The notes under the pieces were generated by a model. That model was not told the DNA's origin and made no database searches. It saw only the letters and a program-made list of their open reading frames with translations. Both the position numbers and the translations under genes were made by a program. 56,801 nucleotides of DNA from an uncultured bacterium (lineage in GTDB: Bacteria > Bacillota > Clostridia > Lachnospirales > Lachnospiraceae), in NCBI GenBank assembly GCA_905215775.1, contig CAJMRM010000012.1, positions 1-56,801 of the forward strand, in the 5' to 3' direction. Position 1 is the stretch's first letter. Every line of letters begins with the position of its first letter. Positions 31,955 through 40,991 of this stretch are shown here, one piece after another.

Positions 31955-32965
31955 ATGGAAGAACAGAAAGATATGGTCCTTGAGGTTGAGAATCTTAGTG
32001 TAAAATTTGTAATGGAAGAAGAAACTGAGGAAGCAGTGAATAATATAAGCCTTCACATAAAAAAAGGAGAGACTTTGGGACTGGTAGGTGAGACTGGCGC
32101 AGGAAAAACTACGACTGCATTGTCCATTATGCGGTTAGTAGACTCGCCTCCCGGAGTCCTGGAATGTGATAAGCTGGAGGTATGCGGCCAGGACGTGATG
32201 GGAATGTCCATCACCGAGCTGGAGCGCATCCGGGGAGGTCTGGTATCCATGATTTTCCAGGATCCGATGACCTCTCTGAACCCGGTATTTACTGTGGGAC
32301 AGCAGATCGCAGAAAGCCTGGAACGCCATGAACATCTTAATAAAAATGATGCATGGAAAAAGGCAGAAGATATGTTAGAACTGGTTGGAATACCGAGAGA
32401 GAGAGCCATTGAGTATCCGCATCAGTTCTCTGGAGGCATGAAGCAGAGGGTGATCATTGCCATTGCCCTGGCATGCAGCCCGCAGCTCTTAATTGCAGAT
32501 GAGCCAACAACTGCACTGGATGTGACGATCCAGGCCCAGATTCTTCATCTCATGCGGGAATTAAAGCAGAAAAAGGACACGTCCATGATTATGATCACCC
32601 ATGACCTGGGAATCGTGGCAGAGACGTGTGACCGGGTAGCGGTTATGTATGCTGGCAAGATCATTGAAGAGGGAAATCTGGATGAGGTTTTCAATCATAC
32701 ATTACATCCGTATACAGAGGGATTATTCAACTCTCTTCCTAATATTAAAAACAGGAGGAGCAAGCTGGAACCGATCCGCGGTCTGATGCCAGATCCCACA
32801 AACCTGCCTAAGGGCTGTGCCTTTGCACCGAGATGCAATTATGCGACAGATGCGTGCAGGGAAAGAAGACCAGAGCTGGTGTCTTTCGGAGGAACTCATA
32901 AAGCGGCATGTCTGGCATACGAGAACCCGGACTTCCATATTGAGAGGGGGAAAAAGAATGGCTGA
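31955..32965 (+). CDS. Peptide ABC transporter ATP-binding protein, DppD type
   Basis: A 336-residue ATPase: Walker A GETGAGKTTT (about 46-55), Q-loop FQDPMTSLNP, signature FSGGMKQRV, Walker B LLIADEPTTALD, and the C-terminal oligopeptide extension with a Cys-rich segment (GCAFAPRCNYATDAC) that in this family may hold an Fe-S cluster. It starts 12 bases after dppC and overlaps the second ATPase gene by eight bases. Confidence 0.94.
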   Translation: MEEQKDMVLEVENLSVKFVMEEETEEAVNNISLHIKKGETLGLVGETGAGKTTTALSIMRLVDSPPGVLECDKLEVCGQDVMGMSITELERIRGGLVSMIFQDPMTSLNPVFTVGQQIAESLERHEHLNKNDAWKKAEDMLELVGIPRERAIEYPHQFSGGMKQRVIIAIALACSPQLLIADEPTTALDVTIQAQILHLMRELKQKKDTSMIMITHDLGIVAETCDRVAVMYAGKIIEEGNLDEVFNHTLHPYTEGLFNSLPNIKNRRSKLEPIRGLMPDPTNLPKGCAFAPRCNYATDACRERRPELVSFGGTHKAACLAYENPDFHIERGKKNG

Positions 32966-33920
32966 AAATATACTGGAAGTAAAGCATCTGAAAAAATATT
33001 TTAAAACAGCCCGTGGAACCCTCCATGCGGTGGACGATGTAAGCTTTACCATTGAAAAGGGAAAAACGCTGGGAATTGTTGGGGAATCTGGATGCGGTAA
33101 GTCAACGACTGGCCGTGCGATTTTACGACTTCTGGAACCAACAGATGGCCAAGTGATTTTTAACGGTCAGGATATTACAGCGTTAAGCGGAAGCAGGATG
33201 CGGCAGATGCGTCGGGATATGCAGATCATCTTCCAGGATCCGTTTTCTTCCCTGGATCCTAAGAAAACCGTAAGCCAGACTATTGCAGAGCCAATTATTG
33301 AAAATAAGATACTGAAGGATAAAAAAGCCATTGATGCCAGAGTACGCGAGCTGATGGCTACCGTTGGATTGGCGGAGAGACTTGTAAATGCATATCCTCA
33401 CGAGCTGGACGGCGGACGAAGACAGCGTATCGGGATTGCACGTGCGCTTGCTATGGAACCCAAATTTATTGTGTGCGACGAACCGGTATCTGCCCTGGAC
33501 GTTTCCATCCAGGCACAGATTTTAAATCTGCTGCAGGAATTAAAGGAACAAATGGGGCTCACATTCATTTTCATTACTCATGATCTTTCCGTGGTAAACC
33601 ATTTTGCGGATGAGATTGCTGTAATGTATCTGGGGCAACTGATTGAAAAAGCTCCGACAGAAGAATTGTTCGATCATCCGGTCCATCCGTACACAAGAGC
33701 GCTGCTTTCTGCGATTCCGATTCCGGAAGTGGGAATAGAAAGGCCTGAAAGAATTCTTCTTCGGGGAGAGATCAGCTCGCCAATTGATCCTCCGGATGAG
33801 TGTCGGTTTGCGAAACGATGCAATTATGTATGCGACCAGTGCCATAAATCCTGTCCGCAGTTGGTGGAAATCTCAAAAGGTCATTTTGTATCATGCCATT
33901 TATGGGAAAATTTCAAATAA
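32958..33920 (+). CDS. Peptide ABC transporter ATP-binding protein, DppF type
   Basis: A 320-residue ATPase pairing with the previous one: Walker A GESGCGKST (about 43-51), Q-loop FQDPFSSLDP, Walker B FIVCDEPVSALD and a Cys-rich C-terminal extension (CRFAKRCNYVCDQC). The signature motif is unusual: LDGGRRQRI around residues 150-158 in place of LSGGQQQRI, so the Ser that contacts ATP is Asp. The opposing signature in the DppD partner is normal, so one ATP site may be weak. Last transporter gene; an M20 peptidase gene follows after 29 bases. Confidence 0.92.
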   Translation: MAENILEVKHLKKYFKTARGTLHAVDDVSFTIEKGKTLGIVGESGCGKSTTGRAILRLLEPTDGQVIFNGQDITALSGSRMRQMRRDMQIIFQDPFSSLDPKKTVSQTIAEPIIENKILKDKKAIDARVRELMATVGLAERLVNAYPHELDGGRRQRIGIARALAMEPKFIVCDEPVSALDVSIQAQILNLLQELKEQMGLTFIFITHDLSVVNHFADEIAVMYLGQLIEKAPTEELFDHPVHPYTRALLSAIPIPEVGIERPERILLRGEISSPIDPPDECRFAKRCNYVCDQCHKSCPQLVEISKGHFVSCHLWENFK

Positions 33921-33949
33921 AAATGTAGTGTATCAGGAGGGGTTACATC

Positions 33950-35224
33950 ATGTATCAGGTATCAGATCATACCAGATCCCAGTTTGAAAAGATGCTGGGA
34001 CTTGCCAGTGTGAAGGAAGCGCTGGCTTTCATCGAGGCCGACCAGCCGGAGGCCATTGAGGAACAGAAGGAGCTGGTGCTCATCGAGGCTCCCACTGGCC
34101 ATGAGGAAAACCGCGCCAAGGTATTTGCCGAGAAATTCAGGGCGCTGGGGCTGGAGGATGTTCACACAGACCGGGGCGGGAATGTGATCGGCATCCGCCG
34201 CGGAACGGGAAAGGGGCCGAAGGTGCTGATCGAGGGCCATATGGACACTGTATTCCCCTTTGGAACTGTGAAAGGCGTGGAGGAAAAGGACGGCTTCCTG
34301 TATGCACCTGGCATTGGCGATGATACAAGGGCCCTGGCCATGCTTCTGTGCCTGATCCGGACCCTCAATAAAACGGGGATCCAGACAGCCGGGGATATCG
34401 TGTTTGTGGGAACCACAAGAGAAGAGGGCATGGGCGGCCTTGGCGGAATGAAGGATTTCCTGGCAGATAACGACGACATCGACATTTCCCTGAGCCTGGA
34501 CAACAACGATATGAGCCTCCTGGTGTTCGAGGCCACCGGCGGCGAGACGTACGAGGTGAATTTCTACGGAATTGGCGGCCATGCCTTTGGCTGCTTCGGA
34601 AAGATGGCCCAGCCGGTCCATGCGGCGGCAAGAGCCGTGGCGAAGATCGCTGATTTTGTGGTACCGTCAGATCCCAAGACCAGCTTCTGCGTGTCCAATT
34701 TCCATGGCGGAAACGATGCGGGTGTCCATGCGATCGCGCCAAAGGCCACGATCAAATTCAACTTCCGGTCCAATTCCCAGGAGGAGCTGGCAAAATTGAG
34801 GACCAATATTTTCAACGCCATTGAAGAGGCCTGTCAGGAGGAGACTGCGAAATGGGGCCAGGATACGATCACATGGGATAAAAAGCTCATCGGAAACGTT
34901 CCCGGAGGAACCCAGGATCCGCACGCTCCTCTGGTGGAGACCGCGTATCTGGGACTGAGCCATCTGGGCGTGGAGCCAGTGATCCACAGAGGCGGCTGCA
35001 CCAACGCCAACGTGGCCGTTGCCAAGGGCCTTCCGGCGCTTTGTATGGGCCGCGCCTATGCGCCGGATGAAAATTCCAAAAATATCATGAACCACAGCAT
35101 CCATGAAAAATTCCCCATTACCGGAGCCTATAAGGCCATCCAGCAGGCATTTTTGGTGCTGATGATGGCAGCGGGGATCGACGGGGAATTTGATTCCATC
35201 ACAGGCATCAGTACGGAAAAATAG
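33950..35224 (+). CDS. M20/M25-family zinc peptidase
   Basis: A 424-residue cytoplasmic metallopeptidase. Motifs in order: EAPTGHEEN, GHMDTVFPFG (first metal His/Asp, about 96-105), GIGDDTRALA (bridging Asp) and TREEGMGGLGG (catalytic Glu-Glu, about 151-161). It resembles the ArgE/DapE/PepT/PepV group and the YgeY-like hydrolases. The substrate is not clear. It follows the peptide transporter with an AGGAGGGGTTACATC site, so it most likely digests what is imported. From this gene on, codon use returns to the GC-rich chromosomal type. Confidence 0.88.
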   Translation: MYQVSDHTRSQFEKMLGLASVKEALAFIEADQPEAIEEQKELVLIEAPTGHEENRAKVFAEKFRALGLEDVHTDRGGNVIGIRRGTGKGPKVLIEGHMDTVFPFGTVKGVEEKDGFLYAPGIGDDTRALAMLLCLIRTLNKTGIQTAGDIVFVGTTREEGMGGLGGMKDFLADNDDIDISLSLDNNDMSLLVFEATGGETYEVNFYGIGGHAFGCFGKMAQPVHAAARAVAKIADFVVPSDPKTSFCVSNFHGGNDAGVHAIAPKATIKFNFRSNSQEELAKLRTNIFNAIEEACQEETAKWGQDTITWDKKLIGNVPGGTQDPHAPLVETAYLGLSHLGVEPVIHRGGCTNANVAVAKGLPALCMGRAYAPDENSKNIMNHSIHEKFPITGAYKAIQQAFLVLMMAAGIDGEFDSITGISTEK

Positions 35225-35247
35225 CCGGAAAAGAGGATATGGATCTT

Positions 35248-36549
35248 ATGAAGAAAACAAGTTTTATTGCCACTGGCGACGCGTTTATCACGCGCCGGTT
35301 CCCAGAAGACGGGTACGAGGGATTTGAGGCCGTCCGGGACTGCATCATGCAGCACGATGTGAAATTTTCCAATCTGGAAATGACCTTCCATGACCATGAA
35401 GGGTATCCGGCCGCCTTTTCCGGCGGCACCTGGGCCATGGCAGATCCCAGAACCCTGGACGATATGAAGTCCTTTGGATTTAACCTTTACAATACGGCCA
35501 ACAACCATTCCCACGATTACAGCCATGGCGGCGTTCTGGCCACCATCGGGCATTTAAGGGAACGGGATATGATCTTTGCCGGAACGGGAAAGGATCTGGG
35601 AGATGCGTCCAGACCGTGTTATCTTGAAACAAAAAAGGCCAGGGTGGCCATGATCGGCGCCACCTCGTCCTTCCATGAATCGGGTATGGCCGGAGGCCAG
35701 AGTGCAGATATGTGCGGCCGCCCGGGGCTCAACCCTCTGCGTTTTGAAACGGTGTATCATGTGACACAGGAGTATTATGACCAGGTGGCGGGACTGGCGG
35801 CTCTCACAAAGGTCAACGCTTCCATGGAAAACTCTGTGAAAAACGGGTATAAGAATCCGCCGCCGGAGGGGACCTTCCTGTTTGGAAAATATAAATTCAA
35901 GCTGGACGAAAAAAACTGGATCGAGAGTAGCCCCAATGAAACGGACATGAGCCGCATTGAGGGGGAAATCCGCGAGGCCAGAAAACAGGCGGATGTGGTG
36001 CTTGTCAGCATCCATGCCCATGAGACTGATGCAGGAGATACAAAGGTTCCGGCCATGTTTCTGGAAACCTTCGCCAGAAGATGTGTGGACGCCGGAGCGG
36101 ACGTCATCATCGGACACGGCCCGCATGAGCTCCGCGGCATCGAAATTTACAAGGGAAAGCCCATTTTTTACAGCCTGGGAAATTTCCTGTTTGAAACAGA
36201 GACTGTGGATCTTCAGCCCTATGACGCATACCTAAATAAAAAGTTGCCTCTGGATACCAAGGTCGGCGCTTATATGGACGACCGGAGCAAGATGGGGACG
36301 GTGGGCTATGGCGTTCTGCCGGAAATCTGGACCTCGGTTATGGCTGCCTGGGATATGGAGGATGGAAAAACGACGGAAATCCGCCTTTATCCCATTTCTC
36401 TGGGTATGGAACAGGCGCGTTCCCAGAAGGGTGTGCCGGTGATGACGGGAGATGAAAAGGTCCTGGAATACCTGGCGGAGCTCTCGGCCCCCTATGGAAC
36501 GGCCATGGAGATCCAAAACGGTGTGGGCTGTATCCGCATTAAAGCGTAA
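35248..36549 (+). CDS. CapA-family metallophosphoesterase-like protein
   Basis: A 433-residue PGA_cap-type protein with the calcineurin-like metal motifs: ATGDAF, FSNLEM, TANNHSHDYS, SIHAHE and GHGPHELRGIEIYKGKPIFY-like blocks. Relatives include CapA of poly-gamma-glutamate capsule systems, but no CapBC genes are present and no signal peptide is seen, so a cytoplasmic hydrolase acting on a phosphorylated or gamma-glutamyl compound is more likely. ATG 35248 is preferred because the AAGAGG site is only two bases before the in-frame ATG at 35239. It ends the transporter/peptidase unit, before a strong terminator. Confidence 0.85.
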   Translation: MKKTSFIATGDAFITRRFPEDGYEGFEAVRDCIMQHDVKFSNLEMTFHDHEGYPAAFSGGTWAMADPRTLDDMKSFGFNLYNTANNHSHDYSHGGVLATIGHLRERDMIFAGTGKDLGDASRPCYLETKKARVAMIGATSSFHESGMAGGQSADMCGRPGLNPLRFETVYHVTQEYYDQVAGLAALTKVNASMENSVKNGYKNPPPEGTFLFGKYKFKLDEKNWIESSPNETDMSRIEGEIREARKQADVVLVSIHAHETDAGDTKVPAMFLETFARRCVDAGADVIIGHGPHELRGIEIYKGKPIFYSLGNFLFETETVDLQPYDAYLNKKLPLDTKVGAYMDDRSKMGTVGYGVLPEIWTSVMAAWDMEDGKTTEIRLYPISLGMEQARSQKGVPVMTGDEKVLEYLAELSAPYGTAMEIQNGVGCIRIKA

Positions 36550-36563
36550 TTTTGACAGATTCT

Positions 36564-36608
36564 GGAGACGGCTGCGCAAACTCTCTCACTCCACGCCGTC
36601 TCCTTTTT
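36564..36608 (+). terminator. Terminator of the peptide transporter/peptidase unit
   Basis: GGAGACGGC at 36564-36572 pairs with GCCGTCTCC at 36595-36603, then TTTTT. The loop is 22 bases. Confidence 0.82.
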
Positions 36609-36675
36609 GACTTTTATTTTTTGGCGCAGTTTTTGCACAATTCTTTGGCAGACTATGTTTTCGGCAGAAAAAATG

Positions 36676-36684
36676 TGGTATAAT
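36676..36684 (+). promoter_or_regulatory. Extended -10 promoter before the serine hydrolase gene
   Basis: TGGTATAAT with the hexamer at 36679-36684 is a perfect extended -10. The -35 region is weak. The start codon is 38 bases downstream. Confidence 0.6.
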
Positions 36685-36721
36685 GGAAACGATCAAGCGA
36701 CATCATTGGGAGGGAATACAT

Positions 36722-38128
36722 ATGAATCGAATCAATGCGGCCAACCGGGCCCTGTTTGAGGAGCTGGTAAAGCAGATCCAGGTGCAGGGAAATGCGGCGG
36801 GGATCGCCGTCGCCATTGTGGATGAGGAGGGAAAAACCCAGTATGAACAATATTTCGGATACAGGGACGCGGAACAGAAGCTGCCGATGGATGAAAATAC
36901 GATCTTCGGTCTGGCGTCTGTGACCAAGTCCTTTGTGGCCTTATCCATCATGCAGCTGGCGGAAAAAGGTGTTCTGGATCTGGATGATCCGGTGAGCCGG
37001 TATATTCCGGAGTTTACCAATAAAAACCAGGAAACGGTGCGGATCCGTCATTTCTTAAGCCACAGCGGCGGTTTTTATCCGGTACACCGGACGGTGGTAA
37101 AGGAGATCGCAGAGAAGCTGGGGATCTCCGAGGAGACAGAAGGCGACCTGGGTTACAGCGTGAAGCTGGCAGAGGCAGGAGCAAAGGCGGTGGCGGAGCA
37201 GCTGGACGCCCAGACTCCGGGCCATGGGCTCATCGGAAAGCCCGGCGAATATATGAGCTACTGCAACGACGGCTATGGACTTCTTTCTGAGATCGTCCGC
37301 CGGGTGGGAGGAGAAAATTCCTTTGCAGAATATGTGAAAAAGAATATCCTGGATCCTCTGGGAATGGAACGCAGCGGCTGCGATTATCTGCGGCCCAGGC
37401 TGGATGAAAACAGCGCCGTATTATATAAGAAACAGAACGGTGTCATGACCGGCTGCAGGGATTACTACGACAACGCCTTTGTGCTGGGCGGGGCAGGCTC
37501 CATGAAGTCCACCATTTCCGATATGAAAAAGGTCCTGTATATGTACCTGAACCATGGAAAGACGGCCGGCGGCAGCCGCATCCTCTCCATGGAGGGCATC
37601 CGTTCCATGTGCCGGCCGCGGATCGAATACCGGCCGGAGAGCTGGTACTGCTTTGGCCTGGCAACAAAAAAGATCGATGACGTGACTGTGGTGGAGCACG
37701 GAGGAAGCCTCACAGGCGTTTCTTCCAATCTGTCCTGGTCCTACGACGCCGGCTGCGGAGTCATCGTTCTCTGCAACACCTCCGACGTACCGGTGAGCGC
37801 CATTGCCGATGCGGCCATGCGCATGTACCATGGCCGGAATCCGCTGGAGAACCGGGGGCTTTACCAGGAAAATCCGTGGTCCGAAAAGACCAGAAGGGCA
37901 GCGGTGGGCTGCTATCTGTCCAGCGAGGACTCAGAGGTGGAGATCCGGGAAAGCGGAAACGGAGTGCTGGCTGTGGTAGAGGGCAGGGAGAAGAACCTGG
38001 TCATGGTCCAGGAAAACCTGGGGATCATCCGCGGCTATGCAAAGGACGCGTACCTGAAGCTCTTTAAGGATGAAAACGGCGGAGTGTTCGCCATTGGCTT
38101 TGGCGGACGAATGCTGCCGAGAAAATAA
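36722..38128 (+). CDS. Serine beta-lactamase-like hydrolase
   Basis: A 468-residue class C beta-lactamase/penicillin-binding-protein-fold enzyme: SxxK at Ser66-Lys69 (SVTK), YxN as YCN in SYCNDGYG, and the KTG equivalent HGG in VVEHGGSLTG. Relatives include EstB esterases and D-amino-peptidases, and drug resistance is not implied. There is no clear signal peptide, so it is probably cytoplasmic. The start has GGGAGGGAATACAT. The abgA-like gene starts 16 bases after its stop, so the two form one unit with its own promoter. Confidence 0.88.
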   Translation: MNRINAANRALFEELVKQIQVQGNAAGIAVAIVDEEGKTQYEQYFGYRDAEQKLPMDENTIFGLASVTKSFVALSIMQLAEKGVLDLDDPVSRYIPEFTNKNQETVRIRHFLSHSGGFYPVHRTVVKEIAEKLGISEETEGDLGYSVKLAEAGAKAVAEQLDAQTPGHGLIGKPGEYMSYCNDGYGLLSEIVRRVGGENSFAEYVKKNILDPLGMERSGCDYLRPRLDENSAVLYKKQNGVMTGCRDYYDNAFVLGGAGSMKSTISDMKKVLYMYLNHGKTAGGSRILSMEGIRSMCRPRIEYRPESWYCFGLATKKIDDVTVVEHGGSLTGVSSNLSWSYDAGCGVIVLCNTSDVPVSAIADAAMRMYHGRNPLENRGLYQENPWSEKTRRAAVGCYLSSEDSEVEIRESGNGVLAVVEGREKNLVMVQENLGIIRGYAKDAYLKLFKDENGGVFAIGFGGRMLPRK

Positions 38129-38144
38129 AATGGAGGTATTCAGC

Positions 38145-39455
38145 ATGGACATTTATGAACAGATCACCAGAATGGCAGATGAGATCGCACCGGAGCTGGT
38201 AGCCCAGCGCCGGGATTTCCACAAGTTTGCGGAGAAGGGCTGGTTCGAGATGAGAACCTCCTCCATCATCGCCAGAAAGCTGACGGAGATGGGGTACGAG
38301 GTTTTAGTGGGCGACCAGGTCTGCAAAAAGGACGCCAGAATGGGCGTTCCGTCGGATGAGGAGCTGGAGGAGCAGTACGAAAGGGCTGTGGCCCAGGGCG
38401 CAGATCCGGAGTTTGTAAAATATACAAAGGGCGGTATGACCGGAGTGATCGGCATCCTGCGCTGCGGAGAAGGCCCCACCGTGGCCATGCGCTTTGACAT
38501 CGATGCGCTCGGCGTATTTGAGGAAAAGGATAGCTCCCACCGGCCGGCCTGCGAGGGCTTTGGCTCCGTCAACGAGGGCTTTATGCATGCCTGCGGCCAC
38601 GACGGACACGCCACCATCGGCCTGGGCGTAGCGAAGGTGCTGATGTCCATTAAGGACTCTCTCCACGGGACCATGAAGCTGATCTTCCAGCCGGCAGAGG
38701 AAGGCGTCCGCGGTGCGAAATCCATCGTGGAGAACGGCCATCTGGACGGCGTGGACTATCTGATCGGCTCCCACGTTTCCGACAAGGCGGCCGATGATCC
38801 GGCCGTGGTGATCCCGGGAAGCCATGGCTCTCTGGCCACCACCAAGTATGATGTGTTCTTCCACGGCGTTTCTGCCCATGCAGGCGGATCCCCGGAGAAG
38901 GGAAAGAATGTAATGCCGGCTGTGGCCACGGCGATTTTAAATCTGTATGGGATCCCGAGAAACTCCGCCGGAATGAGCCGGATCAATGTGGGAACCGTTG
39001 TGGCAGGAAGCGGCCGGAACGTGATCGCAGATGTGGCGAAAATGGAGATCGAGGTCCGCGGAGAGACCACGGAGATCAACCAGTATATGGAAGAGTACGC
39101 AAAGAATATCATCGAGGGAGCGGCAAAGATGCACGGCTGCACCAGCGAGATGAAGGTCATGGGCTCTGCGTATTCCTTAACCAGTGACCAGGCCCTTATG
39201 GACCGTGTAAGACGTGTCTGCGAGGAAAACCTGCATCTTCCGGTTTCTGAGACCACCAGCAGCCGCAACGGAGGCAGCGAGGACGTTTCCTATATGATGC
39301 GCCGGGTACAGGAGCAGGGCGGCCAGGCCACCTTTATGCGGATCCTCACAAAGGAAGCCGCACCGGGCCATAACCGGAGATTTGACTTTGACGAGCAGGC
39401 TCTTCCCAATGCGGTGAAGATTTTCTGCGGAACGGTATACGATATCCTTGGATAA
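38145..39455 (+). CDS. AbgA-like aminobenzoyl-glutamate/aminoacyl-benzoate hydrolase
   Basis: A 436-residue M20 amidohydrolase, the same length that I recall for E. coli AbgA, which cleaves p-aminobenzoyl-glutamate, a folate breakdown product, to aminobenzoate and glutamate. The similarity runs along the whole chain: RRDFHKFAEKGW-like start, MRFDIDALG, MHACGHDGHATIGLG (metal His/Asp) and FQPAEEGVRGA (catalytic Glu). GGAGG at 38132-38136 fixes ATG 38145; an in-frame ATG at 38130 is too early. No AbgB or AbgT gene is adjacent, but an AbgB/ACY1L2-like gene lies 11 kb upstream. Confidence 0.85.
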   Translation: MDIYEQITRMADEIAPELVAQRRDFHKFAEKGWFEMRTSSIIARKLTEMGYEVLVGDQVCKKDARMGVPSDEELEEQYERAVAQGADPEFVKYTKGGMTGVIGILRCGEGPTVAMRFDIDALGVFEEKDSSHRPACEGFGSVNEGFMHACGHDGHATIGLGVAKVLMSIKDSLHGTMKLIFQPAEEGVRGAKSIVENGHLDGVDYLIGSHVSDKAADDPAVVIPGSHGSLATTKYDVFFHGVSAHAGGSPEKGKNVMPAVATAILNLYGIPRNSAGMSRINVGTVVAGSGRNVIADVAKMEIEVRGETTEINQYMEEYAKNIIEGAAKMHGCTSEMKVMGSAYSLTSDQALMDRVRRVCEENLHLPVSETTSSRNGGSEDVSYMMRRVQEQGGQATFMRILTKEAAPGHNRRFDFDEQALPNAVKIFCGTVYDILG

Positions 39456-39462
39456 ATGATCC

Positions 39463-39505
39463 AGAGGGGACCCAGACGGAAAAGCCGGATGGGTCCTCTT
39501 ATTTT
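39463..39505 (+). terminator. Terminator after the AbgA-like gene
   Basis: AGAGGGGACCCA (39463-39474) pairs with TGGGTCCTCTT (39490-39500) with one bulge, followed by ATTTT. Confidence 0.75.
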
Positions 39506-39629
39506 GTGCAGAAGCAGCCGGTATGCCGCCAGAATGGCCGGAAACTGTTGGTTATCGGAAGAAATCAATGGAAATGTTATAATATGTCATAATATGTACA
39601 AAAATGACATTTAACTCGAGAAAATTTTG

Positions 39630-39658
39630 TTCACATTTTCTAAAAAATATGGTATAAT
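39630..39658 (+). promoter_or_regulatory. Promoter of glgC-glgD
   Basis: TTCACA at 39630-39635, a 17-base spacer and TATAAT at 39653-39658 with an upstream TG (extended -10). Confidence 0.75.
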
Positions 39659-39716
39659 GAAAGAACCATTTAATAAACCCAAAGATGGACAAAATGAAAC
39701 AGCAAGAGGTGATATC

Positions 39717-40991
39717 GTGGTAAGAAAAGAAATGATAGCAATGCTGTTGGCAGGAGGACAGGGCAGCCGCCTTGGAGTTTTAACGCAAAAAGTGGCAAAG
39801 CCGGCAGTATCATTCGGCGGCAAGTACAGGATCATCGACTTTCCGCTCAGCAACTGCATTAATTCTGGCGTCGATACAGTCGGCGTCCTGACCCAGTACC
39901 AGCCATTGCGTTTAAATACGCACATTGGAATTGGTATTCCGTGGGATCTGGACCGGAACGTGGGAGGCGTGACCGTTCTTCCTCCCTATGAAAGAAGCAG
40001 GGGCAGCGACTGGTATACAGGAACTGCCAACGCCATTTACCAGAACCTGGAGTATATGGAATCCTATAATCCGGAATACGTTCTGATCCTGTCCGGCGAC
40101 CACATCTACAAAATGGACTACGAGGTGATGCTGGAATACCATAAGGCCAACAACGCCGACGTGACCATCGCAGCTATGCCGGTGCCAATGGAGGAGGCCA
40201 GCCGTTTCGGTATCCTGATCACCGATGATGCCAACCGCATCACGGAGTTCGAGGAAAAACCAGCCAATCCCAGGAGCAACCTGGCTTCCATGGGAATCTA
40301 TATCTTCAGCTGGAAGGTATTGAAGGAGGCGCTCATTAAATTAAAGGATGAGCCGGGCTGTGACTTTGGAAAGCACATTATCCCATACTGCCACAACGAC
40401 GGCAGACGGATTTTTGCATACGAGTACAATGGCTACTGGAAGGACGTGGGAACCCTGGGCTCCTACTGGGAAGCCAATATGGAGCTGATCGACATTATTC
40501 CGGAATTTAATCTGTATGAGGAATACTGGAAGATCTATACCAAGAGCGAGAAGATCCCGCCCCAGTTCATTTCCGCAGAGGCGAAGGTGGGAAAGAGCAT
40601 CATCGGAGAGGGAACGGAGATTTATGGAGAGGTCACCAACTCCGTCATCGGCTCCGGCGTTGTGATCGAAAAAGGCGCCGTGGTCAGGGATTCCATCATT
40701 ATGCAGGATTCCGTGATCGAGGCAGACGCAGTTGTGGATAAGGCCATTGTGGCCGAGGACGTAAGGATCGGCGCCGGCGCCCGTCTGGGAACCGGTGAAT
40801 ACGCGCCCAGCAAATATGATCCCAAGGTATACCAGTTCGACCTGGTGACCGTCGGCGAGCATTCGGTGATCCCGGCGGGTGTGGAGATCGGAAAGAACAC
40901 GGCGATCTCCGGTGTGACAGAAGCTTCGGATTATCCGGACGGAAAACTTGAAAGCGGCGGCTACATAGTAAAGGCAGGTGGAAACGTATGA
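39717..40991 (+). CDS. glgC: Glucose-1-phosphate adenylyltransferase catalytic subunit
   Basis: Makes ADP-glucose from ATP and glucose-1-phosphate, the first committed step of glycogen synthesis. The 424-residue protein has the nucleotidyltransferase domain (about 1-255; AMLLAGGQGSRLG binding loop, GKYRIIDFPLSNC, and EEKPANPRSN glucose-1-P loop) and a left-handed beta-helix (about 290-420) with hexapeptide turns. GTG 39717, seven bases after AAGAGGT, is the start, and the longer frame upstream reads through the promoter. It overlaps glgD by four bases and forms the usual Clostridia GlgC/GlgD pair. Confidence 0.93.
   Translation: MVRKEMIAMLLAGGQGSRLGVLTQKVAKPAVSFGGKYRIIDFPLSNCINSGVDTVGVLTQYQPLRLNTHIGIGIPWDLDRNVGGVTVLPPYERSRGSDWYTGTANAIYQNLEYMESYNPEYVLILSGDHIYKMDYEVMLEYHKANNADVTIAAMPVPMEEASRFGILITDDANRITEFEEKPANPRSNLASMGIYIFSWKVLKEALIKLKDEPGCDFGKHIIPYCHNDGRRIFAYEYNGYWKDVGTLGSYWEANMELIDIIPEFNLYEEYWKIYTKSEKIPPQFISAEAKVGKSIIGEGTEIYGEVTNSVIGSGVVIEKGAVVRDSIIMQDSVIEADAVVDKAIVAEDVRIGAGARLGTGEYAPSKYDPKVYQFDLVTVGEHSVIPAGVEIGKNTAISGVTEASDYPDGKLESGGYIVKAGGNV

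Noticed and set aside
36722..38128. Antibiotic-resistance beta-lactamase
   Set aside because: The SxxK, YxN and HGG motifs fit the wider serine hydrolase family, there is no signal peptide and the neighbours are amidases; resistance is not supported.
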